From: Halichondria panicea
Lineage: Eukaryota; Porifera; Demospongiae; Suberitida; Halichondriidae
Direction of reading: 5' to 3'
Assembly (NCBI RefSeq): GCF_963675165.1
Contig: NC_087389.1
Coordinates: 3,594,830-3,658,829 of the forward strand
DNA length: 64,000 nucleotides
Shown: positions 10,550-21,400 of the stretch, piece by piece
Layout of the letters: each line of letters opens with the position of its first letter
Position numbering within the stretch: the stretch's first letter is position 1
Notes under the pieces: model-generated
Told to the model about the DNA's origin: nothing
Database searches by the model: none
Seen by the model: only the letters and a program-made list of their open reading frames with translations
Position numbers and translations under genes: made by a program

Positions 10550-11370
10550 AGACTTCAAACGATACCCATCTTAATATGTTTGCTGATGACATGGCTATTT
10601 ATAGAGTCATTAAGACTATGATACACTCCAGGAAGACATTATAAACAGTGTTGCTGCTTTCATGTCTGGCAAACACCTTCATTTCAACACATCAAAATGT
10701 AAAGTCAGGGTGTCACACAGGATTTTGAAGTAGAGAGGGGAAATAAGGCATGCTTTGGAAAAGTAACAGAAAATGTTGCTAAACGGTTCAACAGTTATTT
10801 CAATATACCCTGTTAGTATGTAACATTGCCAGCTATGGACACTCAGTCATACAACTAGTACCTGAATACAAATTTTAGGGGGGAAATTGGAGCCAGAGTG
10901 GGGATATCCCCCTTCCCCCTGTATGACACCCTGAAAGTGATGTCAATATGAAGTAGGTCCATCGAGCTGTCTATATTTATAGTCAAAGGCTCTTCCCTGG
11001 AGCGTGTGGAGACGTACAAGTATTTAGGAATCCAATCAGCATTGGATCTTTTTTGGCATTCCCACACTAAGACACTTTGTAAGAAGTCGAGAAAGCTTGT
11101 TGGACTGCTATATACACAGAAATTTCGCAACTCATTCTCCCCTACTATTATGCTGAAACTATTTATTAGACCAAATCTGGAGTATGCTTCGATTGTTTGG
11201 AGCCCGCACTTAAAATGCAATATCGAGGGTAGGGAAAAGGTCCAGAACTTCGCACTAAAAGTTTGCCTATATAAAACAGTGGAACACTCAATTCGCTATT
11301 TGGATCTTTTGCACCAAGCAGACCTATACAACACTGCATGGAACAAAGAAGGGTGTTTAAGTGACTACCC
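10550..11370 (+). pseudogene. Non-LTR retrotransposon reverse transcriptase fragment
   Basis: The translation in broken frames contains the reverse transcriptase core MFADDMAIYR (FADD box), then NTSKCKVMSI, VETYKYLGIQSALDLFW, KKSRKLVGLLY and KLFIRPNLEYASIVWSPHL, in the order found in LINE polymerases. The 5' part is absent, an in-frame TGA follows KVMSI, and frames change, so the element is dead. A 230-bp MITE at 10706-10934 splits it; removing the MITE and one 5-base target copy restores the KCKVMSI reading. Confidence 0.8.
10706..10934. mobile_element. MITE, CAGGGTGTCA ends, 5-bp target duplication
   Basis: It starts CAGGGTGTCACACAGGATTT, ends CCTGTATGACACCCTG and is flanked on both sides by AAAGT. 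It sits inside the LINE fragment. Another member at 32358-32575 is flanked by ACATG on both sides. Confidence 0.8.
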
Positions 11371-11386
11371 TGAGGACACACCTTAG

Positions 11387-12475
11387 TCAGGCATCACCGC
11401 CCTCAAGGTTTTGTTCTGCTGGTGGAATTCCACCAGCTCCAATCAGATTGCAGTATCTCAAGTGGATTGATCACACCCACTCAACTTTACCACGTGTGAA
11501 TTTTGCACACGTTGCATTCACTGAGAGGCGTGGCGAACACCCACTTCACCCACTTAATAAATTATATTCATCGCTATTGGCTATATTGGCACCCACGAAT
11601 ATGCATGTATACCAATTTTATGCAGTTTCTGACACACCAGGTCTCCATGCATTACACCAATACTGAAATAGGTGTGACTCTCAGGTCAATTTAGGTGTGA
11701 CCTTCACACCAATTGTGTGGTGTGCCATCACACCTATAATAACTTAGGTGTGGGTATTGGGACAAACGCATCACAGCTAATTAGGTAGTGGGCCACACCG
11801 CTGTATCTTCATGGGACAATACATAATTGCACTCAATTTATTGCTTCAAAATTAAAGTCGGCAATTACCACTTATTTATACCATGCAAACAGAGCTTTTG
11901 GCAGACTTGTATATACGTACACACTGTACATATATACAAGGGCGTAGACAACTTTAGACAAGTAGGGGGGGGGGGGGGGGGGGTTGGCATGCAAGGCGTG
12001 CTGATTCTTAATTAATAACCAATTTATGGGAGAAACTGGGGAGGGCTTCAGCCCCCAATGTCCTTGACACAATTATATCACAAATCAGGATCCAGTTGAT
12101 GTTCTTTTTAATGAGGCCATGCATGTAACGTTCACTATATATACACACATGCATGCATTCATTCATTTGACTGTCGCACAAACTGTAGCCCATGCCTGCA
12201 TGCCCGAATGACCTGCACACATGCAGTCTACGATCATTCTCTATTACATAAAACGTTCCATCAGTTTTCCAACAGCAGCGAAGCATGAGCACAATGAATA
12301 TTATAAGCAACCATACCAGAGACAATTGCATGGTCATGACTCTTACATGTATTAATCACTTTACATGTACGGTATAATTATAATAATTATGCTGAACAAA
12401 GTTTAAAGAAATTGATCAGATATAATCCTTAACTTTTAATAAAACACAAGATAGAAAACAAACTTGCAGGTGATC
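11387..12475. other. Intergenic spacer downstream of MON2
   Basis: No convincing gene is seen. It contains short AGGTGTGA-like repeats at about 11660-11760 and an uninterrupted run of 19 G at 11965-11983 following AGTA. Confidence 0.6.
11965..11983 (+). repeat. Poly-G run (19 G)
   Basis: A homopolymer of 19 guanines read from the blocks 11961-11983. It could form a quadruplex; its length is prone to polymerase and assembly error. Confidence 0.85.
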
Positions 12476-15400
12476 TTAAGATTGTTCCTGGATGAGATCA
12501 GTGAATTGATGAAGTGCTTCTCTTAACGCTGCCCTTACTTCCTGAGAGTGACACGTCACACACTGCACCAGAGCAGGGTACAACCTCGCAACTCCAATCC
12601 AAATGCTGTGGTCAACTGTATACAGTAAAAACAGAGAAGCTATAAGAGGCAGCTACAAAGGTACCAAGTATAGACCATGTATAGTGAGGATTATGATAAA
12701 TTAAATGTTGAATGACAATGCCAAGCCCAAAGGAAAGCTACAGCGGCCATGAAAAAGAGTTTTGTATAGATGTACACAAGGCAGCTGAATTTGAGCATGC
12801 AAAAAATAGTGTAGATGGGCAGGGTTTCGAATGTGAGTACCGTACGGGTAGAAAATTTCGAGGGTGTAAATTTTCGTGCAATTCAATATTCTGTCTTATT
12901 TGGAAAATTTCACGGGTAGTAAATTTCGTGGAGTTAGGGTGTGTCACTATCTCGCATGCGTAAACAAAGCCTTTCGCGGGTTTTAATTTTCGTGTTCTGC
13001 AGCCACCCACGAAAAACGCGAAATTAAAAACACCTCGAAATTTTCTACCCGTACGGTATATATTAAAAAAAATAGCAATCATGCAGGCTTGTACAATGTC
13101 CTTTGTTATCGTTTGGCTATATAATTGAAACCTGACCTACAAAGGAGATTTGTAAGATTTGTAAAACCTACAATTTTGACTGTAAACTGTTTTATAGTGT
13201 TGCTGTGATATGTCTGAAGAACTTACTGTTTGTTGATGTCTTTCGAGCCTCTTTCAGTGTAGAAATTAGAATAGTGACTGACTTTAACACTAAAGCAACT
13301 TCGCTCATTCGAGTCCTGTGTGTTAGTATGTGTGAACGCGTGTACAATAAGTGCTTGTCCAATCAGGAGCTGTGGAAAATACTCTTCCATTGTACACTAT
13401 AGCACAAAACAGGTATTCAAATGGCTAATGGGTTCAGTGCATGCATGCATGTGTTTATGATTTGCCTCCTACAGGCCTATTAGGAGAGGAAGAGTTGGTG
13501 GAGGGAAATTAGTGTTGTATGAGATCGTCAATTGTCTGGCATACCCCCATGCACACTGACCTCGGTAGGGGACATGACCCAGAGAGCCTCTCATCGTTGA
13601 CGAACCTGCTCAGGACCTCCTCACTCCTCACCAACAACGCCTTAAGGGCACCCTGATTAGTAGAGTCCGGAGCTGTGGATGTGAAGAGATCATAACGATT
13701 ATATGACGTACACCAGGAGCCCATAAATACAAGAAGGAGCGGCTAACTTCACAATGTATACCTGGGGATCACGTTTCATAATTGCCAGTGAAACCGCATT
13801 TACTTTTATGGAAGCAACTAAGTGCTTGCAAACCGCAGCCCTGTATTGTGTATAACACGTGTAGGTATTCAACCACTTACAGTGACCGTGCATATATAGA
13901 AATGCGGTCATAGCCACTTACGAAACGTGATCCCCATAGTCAGCCGGTCCTCTCTTATTTATGGGCCCCTGGCGTACATGTGACGAAAATCCAAATTATT
14001 TACTGATTCTACAGGCAAGTGGCAGCAGTAAATAGCTGTCTTTAATGCAGAAGCACCCAAAATAGGTAAGGATCAACAACAAGTAACCAGATAACAGCCG
14101 TACATAAACAGTATAATTATGTTACTGTGTGTCCTAAAGTCCTACATAGTAATAGTAGTCTATAGCATACCCATTTGGTTGTCTTTGGTGCTGACGAACG
14201 AAAACTGTAAGAGAGCCTCAAAACACACCCTGGCAAAGTGCTCTCTGAACACAACACCACAGTGAGCACCTTCTCCTGGAGGAAGGCACCATGTACGCAA
14301 GACACTGAAATATTTTTTGTTAGTACAGTACCTTTAAATAGATACACACTGCTAGCAAGGAAAATATGTATGTATATATATACATGTACATGTACACCTA
14401 GTTTTGTTGCAATGGTAGCAAATGATAATGTTTATAGATGTGATCCAAAAGCTTGGATACACATTTACATGTATTAGGGGGCTTTCTATCGCACTCACCA
14501 TCTAGTTGGTCAGTCGCCGAGTGTATGGAACCTCTGTTGAGAATGGACGTAAAGTGGTCCAGAAACTCCCTTGGGGCTTTTGCTGGGGTCGTAAGGACCC
14601 TACTCTTTAGTAACTCAATAACCTGAGGACAGTAATGGGTAGCATCAACATTCAAGGCCTTGTGTAAAATCTGAACACAGTCCACTCAATCAAGTGCTTC
14701 TAAGGTTGCACATGAGCTTCAAATAAAGAGGTAGATGTGAGACAGTTACATGTAATGTAGCTGGTTAAAACATGTAGATAATGCAAAAAGTACATGTTAC
14801 ATGCATGGACATGTACATGTATTGTAGATGTGTATGGCTGTACCTTGATATCCATTGCTTCACATTCTCTAATCTTTTCGGGAGTCAGGTTCATACCTTC
14901 AGCACTACAATAGAACAAATTGTTTGACATGCTGATAGTTGACTATTGGAGATTAAAAAGTAAACAGTTAACGGGACGTTACTGTGGTGTTCAGAAAATG
15001 TTTTTGGATCATACTCTTGATTGAGTACAGGGTTTGGCTCACAGTTACAGAGTTCAAAGTGCATTGTACAACTCTAAATGTGCTAAAAGAATGCTTTAAA
15101 ACAATTGCACGAACCTCAATCATTAAGGTCACCCACCTATCGTACACATACAAAAGTATCTTACTAGTACTACAAGTAAACACAGAGCACATAGCTCCCA
15201 CCTTTCATTGAAGAGGAAGTCTTCGAGCACTGTTGCCAGCTGGAGCCAGAACGGACTGTTCGCTTTGTTACCACTTGGTAGGGCAGTCTCTAAAATTAGC
15301 AGAAGGGCATTCAAACTCTGCACCCAGACAACGGGAGACAAACAGTTGTGCTTCAGCTTGAGAGGCATGTGCAAGGCCTGCGTGTGCACACGGAGATGCA

Positions 15401-18400
15401 TGTGAACAAACAGACGTGAACATAGCAAAGGCTTCACCTACATCTGTAACTACACAATTTCTGAGTTGGACTTTATCAAATTATGCACTCTACATTCTGG
15501 ATAGCTCTGAAAATGCACATATTCAGATCAATAATAATACTGACAATAAGCCGTCCAATTTCCTGTCAATCCTACGCACATTAAAACTAAATCATATACG
15601 TACATGTACACCCACAACCACCTTCTCATGCAGACACATACATACCTTTAGAAACATCTCTGACATGTTGTCCGGTAGTGGCACCTTCTCTGTCACACAT
15701 GCCCTGTACAATTTCACAGCCAAACACAGAGCACCCACACTGACTGGAACCATGTTAACAACCATCACTGGTAATTTCACTGGGGGTATGCCACTCGTAG
15801 CGGCAATCAGATCAGGGAGTTTCGTAGCGTAAGAAAAATAGTCCAACAACTGTGATAAAATACGTGGGTAGAGAAGGGCCAATTCACAGTCACTGTTCAA
15901 TTTGATGGCTTTTGTCATATCAATTTGGTCTGATTTTCGTTTAGTGAGCAACGATCCCTCAACTGGTTCTTTTGGAGGCTCAAAAATGTCATCTTCTGTA
16001 AAGACAGCCCCTAACGATCGTAAAACTAGCTTATGAACTGACGTCATCAAACTCTCGTTGCTTGATGGAACAAGAAAAGGAGAGACATCTCTTGTGGCCG
16101 GCATTGAGAGGGCAGAGGTGAGTATCTGACACAACATTTCAAGATTAGCTTCAGTGAAATGCGGTTTTAGATGAGAGAAAACATGTGGAAACACTTCTAA
16201 GAAATGGTTGAGAAACGCTTGTGTAGGTAAGCTGTTGAGAAACATTCGCTCATTTTGATGCTGAGTTTGGATGGCTGAACGGAATTTCTCCACCCCTGGT
16301 AATTTATCAGATACCATTTGCTTGCCAACGCTCTCCCAGGCCTGCCATGCTCTGGTCCAAATTGCCGACTGTTCTTCATTTGTCTGACCGCCCCTTACAT
16401 TATCAGGGGGTGGTTCGGTAGTGGAAGTGGGTGTTGGGTCGGCAACAGAAGAGGTGGTGGACTGGGGATCCACTACAATGTGGAAACTCTTGATAGCTGC
16501 TATGGAAACCTACGTACGTATGTATGACACTGTATGTTAAACGTGTTGGACGCAAGTACATTACACATACATTACAGTCAAAGTACTGTATGCGGCCTTC
16601 GGGCCTATATACATACTACTAATTGGTCTACCAATAACAGTATAACTGTTGGATTTACTAATTATAAGGAAATAGCTACTGTTACAGAATGTATAAAGAA
16701 TGTTCTACATACATATAATATTTCTGTTGTACGTGTTGATACATTAATGTGGTCAAAACTCAAACTTAATAGCTCTTATCTTACCTCACTGCTAGAGTTA
16801 CAGGCACAGTTCTTGAGAGAGAGTAGAAAGGTGGTCCATGCCTTCTCAAATCCACTGAGACTCACCAGGACCGGCCACCAGGACTGGAAAAGTCGGGCTG
16901 CCCCAGTCAACACTAGAACCTGCACGTTGGGAGAGAGGCAATAAGTATTTACTAGTACTTACAGTACTCCATGATGTGCTCTGACACTAAGGAATACCCA
17001 TTGAAACTCTCAGCATACTCTAGGGTACAAATGCCGTGTACCCTCCAGGGGTTTACATTCAAGAGAGAGGGCATGCAACAGCTTGCGAGCAAAAACTAAA
17101 GGGGGCGGTGGAAAAGTACAAATCTAAAAATTATTCTATTAATAGTTTTGTGTACAGTACATAGTATATCCGGTCTGTGGCTTTAGTTTTTTTGCTCGGA
17201 CGTAGGGTTGATAGTCAGTTGCATGCCCTCTCTCTTTTTATACGTACTTGCTACTACTCAGTTGTAAATGGGTTTGTCAAGTCAAATAATCAATAGGTGT
17301 TTTATACAATGTAGTACAAGCCACCTGTACCGTGCATGGATTATCTTAGCGAGTATTGGATTTGTTTACCCTCGTGCAGTTGTATGTATTCCCTCGGGTA
17401 CAAATCCAATACACCCTAGTGTACAACTATTACACGTACATGTATCCTACACAATGTTTGACATGTATGTAAGCTAGGCTAAGAAAAGAAGGCTTATGAG
17501 GTAAAGCACGTGCTTCCTTTTCTTTTCTCTAGGATATACTGTAAGCATTCCAAAACTATCTGCCTTGCATACAAGCAGAGAGTCTGTGGATTTTCTTAGT
17601 GATACGTGTACACATGTTATTACCGTATATGTTCTAATTTATTGGACAACAAAAATAATTATTTTGGAAATTGTCTGGGTATAATTGGAACAGATCTTTA
17701 TAGAGCACGCGAGTGTCCGGAATAAGTATGCAGCTGCACACAAGCTAATAGAACAGTGTGCGGCTGAATAGTTGCTGTATCAAATCTAACTTGCAGCACT
17801 TTTGCTGGTTATAAAACTACGTTGCTTGGAATGTATCTCAACGTTTCAAGGTATTGTCCAGATGTTTAGTAAATTAAAAGCACCAGACTGTATTAGAACA
17901 ACGAAAATTGTCCAGAAAGTGTCCAGGTTAAATAGCAGTGTTGTACCTGTGTCTCCGCCCACTGTTTCTGTTCGGAGTCTCTACTGTGGTGGATCATGAT
18001 GGCAGTCTGGAAACTGCTGGTGCTAGCCGACCATGTCGCCTGGGTAACACCATCCAACAGTGGGAACAACACCTGCATGCACGGGGAAGAGTAAGTATTA
18101 GTGTACTTAATATTGTACGTCCATAATTGTCTGCCTCTCCAAAATACAATACCCACAAGTATATGTATTGTAGCATGTACAACAAATTACACGGCATTCT
18201 TGAAAAAAAAAAACCTCATACAAGTTAATCAAACCTGCCACAGAACATCTGTCCAAGTGGTGCTCTGTAAGAGTGAGCCGTGAGCCGACAAAGTGGAGAA
18301 TAGAGTCTGACAGGCACTCTTACGCACGGCAGCTCGCTCATCCACACACAGCTCAGACATGTACCTGCACCAGAGAGAACAAGCAAATAGATTAACTAGC

Positions 18401-21400
18401 AGAAAAAATGGGTGATATAATTATTACGAGAGGTTAATAATATAATGAAAGCACCGCAGGTGCTGATGCCTCGGTGGAGATGCCAAAGCTACATACATAA
18501 AGCTACTAATAGCTTTTACACTGATGAAAATTTTTGCAATAATTATTTTGCTGCATGCAAACTCAAAGAGTGGGTAATGATCAACCATGATTGTTGTTAA
18601 AAACGATCGATGCCAAAAGTTCAAGTCTAAAATTAATGGCTGCCATCAGCAGAGCCTTGCAGCTCTCTTCCTCACTCTTGCAGCTACCAATAGCTAGCGT
18701 TCTAGTGCAGAGCTAACTACTAAGTAGAGTAGTAACACTCGGTAAACAAGTTTGGCTATGTGCTCTTTTGAAAAGGCTGCAATGGCATTCCAAGTAAGCA
18801 AAACTAGGCATAACTCGAGAACGAAGCATTATTTTGCAAATCCATGAATAGTACACATGACTAAAAGCCTATAGAAACTCTTACTTGCACTTGATTCATC
18901 CTTGAGCAGCTGTAGCAGTCTACACAGACACACAGACACACACACACTACCGTATACCTCGCTTGCATATGCGCACCGAGGCATAACTATACACCATTTA
19001 AATACATACTAGGAAATTCAGGATGGTTTGTGATGATTTGTGAACACATCCAGAAACACTGCCAGTTAATTTTCAATACTCTCAATTTAGCTTCAGATAC
19101 ATACGCACACTTTTTTCATCACACTAATGCACTCACTTGAAAAGCATCAACCAAACAGAATCAAACACAGGTAGTGAAGGATTCTGCAGGGTCTTATAGA
19201 ACGTCAAGACGGGGGTCTGGTTCTCTTGACCAGTCTGCCTGGTTTTATCAGTGTCGAAACGGAGAGCCTCTAGTGAGGTTTGAAGAGAGGACCGGTTCTG
19301 ATAGAGATAGTCCGCCATATTCCACTGTAGGTGTGTCCAATTGCAATGCGATTATGCACAGGTGCTTAAAATCATTTTTTTACCATGGAAAGATCATCCA
19401 ATCATCGTAAAATCTGATTATGTGTATGCGCAAGCCAGTACACTATTCCCTTACCAGCAGTCCCACAGATGTCAATGAGATGTTGATATCCATTTTCTGC
19501 AAGCCGTACTGACCTCCAACCTCGACGCAGACAGGAACACAGGAGGGGGGTAGGGTAGGGAGGAAGTCAGCCATCACCAGCTGGAGACTTGAAAACCCGG
19601 TGCGGACTAGTGATTCACTGGGGGTGGAAAAGAAGTGTGGGCGTGCACATAAGATGGAAACGGAAATAAATCATAAAGGGAGACTAAACAGCACAATAGA
19701 GTCAGGAAAAACAAACTGACACTGACCTTTGCAAGTCAGTGGCTGATCTGATGACATCCAGAAGGATGGGCCAGCTGGACTGAAGGCTTTGCTGCGTAGA
19801 CTGAAGCACCTGCCCAATACAATCACAACAGATTACTGGTTGCAGTGTGATCACAGGCATACATTATAACAAATAAACCAAGGGTCTTAACTTAACACAC
19901 CTGTGCAACACACTCCAGTTGTTTTTGTCTGACATCAGGGAAGGGGATTTTAGTCAAATACTTGAGTGGAGACAGCATCATGAGTTTGATGTCCTATTGG
20001 GCATGAATAACTTATGAATTTCATGCACATCCATTCTACATTCAAACTATATACATGCACCATGCAGGGGCCCAGGGTGTCATACAGGATTTTTAGCTGG
20101 GGGAAATGTTTAATTGAGGGGGTCTGGGAACATTTGTTTGAAAAATAGTTATCTGAGGTGGAATTTGGGTTAATTATGACATCATTAATATTTCAGATTT
20201 ATAGAGGGGGAATTTTGGTTGGGGGTATGAAATCCCAGGGCGCCCCCCTTCTGTATGAAACCCTGAGGGCGGTACGTGGATCTCAGCATACAAAAAGTAG
20301 CATGCAAAAAGTAAAATGGTGTGTTGTGCTGTGCCAGATTAATCAACTCTAAAATGGCTATCACCAGTTGACAAAGTACTCTCTCAATGTACCAGTACTT
20401 TAGGGAAGCAAGCCAAGCTACAGCCTCTAATGAGGTTTTAATCAGGGGGTACCCTTAAAGTGAATATTCAACACTGTACCTCCTTAGAGGTTGTCTCCAG
20501 TGCTGATCTGATAAGAGTGGTCAGTGCTTCAGCAGCAAACACCCTCAACGTGGGATCACCATGAGAACACACCTGCGAACAAGCAAACAGTGACAAGGCT
20601 GGTATTGTTTATACTTTTAAGTGAATATACTACAGTACAGTGCTCATGCAGGTACAGCGCGCGCACAACACACACGCATACGCACGCACGCACGCACACA
20701 CACACACACACACACAGTTCAGGTGCAAATCAAAACAATTGCAACACAATGCGATGCAGGCTTAACAAGTGGGCGGCCATGTAACAATTGGTAGGCTTTA
20801 ACTTGGATTGGCATCATAAGTGGATAGAAAATCAATTCAACACGCTATAGACAGTTACTATAAATTATGTGCATGGTGTCATGCCTGTTCCGGTCTGCAT
20901 TTTCCCATGAACACTTCGGCGCATGCAGTTGTTAGCTTATTTGGCAGCACTTAGTTAAGTAAAGTACACTGCACACAGTTGACATGGTGATCCCCAATAG
21001 AGCATAGCTGGACTATAAAAATAGATAAGAATGCACCACACATCGTTGACATGGTGACCTCCAATGGAGCGTAGTGTAGATCTACGGTCGAATGAATGCA
21101 CTACATGCACATTGTTGACAGAGAATATGCCTGTATGCATGGATATCACCACTGAATGTATAATTATAGAGGGTTAATTAAGGAAACAGTATGTTAATTG
21201 ATGCTATATGTGACAGGGCCTAGGAAAACAACCCTTATGGAGCAAACTAATAATGTTCAGTACACTACAAAGTAAAATATTTAGAGCTATTTTAGGATTT
21301 TGGTTTTCTTTCATAAGAAGTAACTTCAATATCTCCTCTAACTAAAAAAAAAATTTTTTTATCCGAAAATTTTTTTGTATAGCCGTTACAAGGCAGCCAT

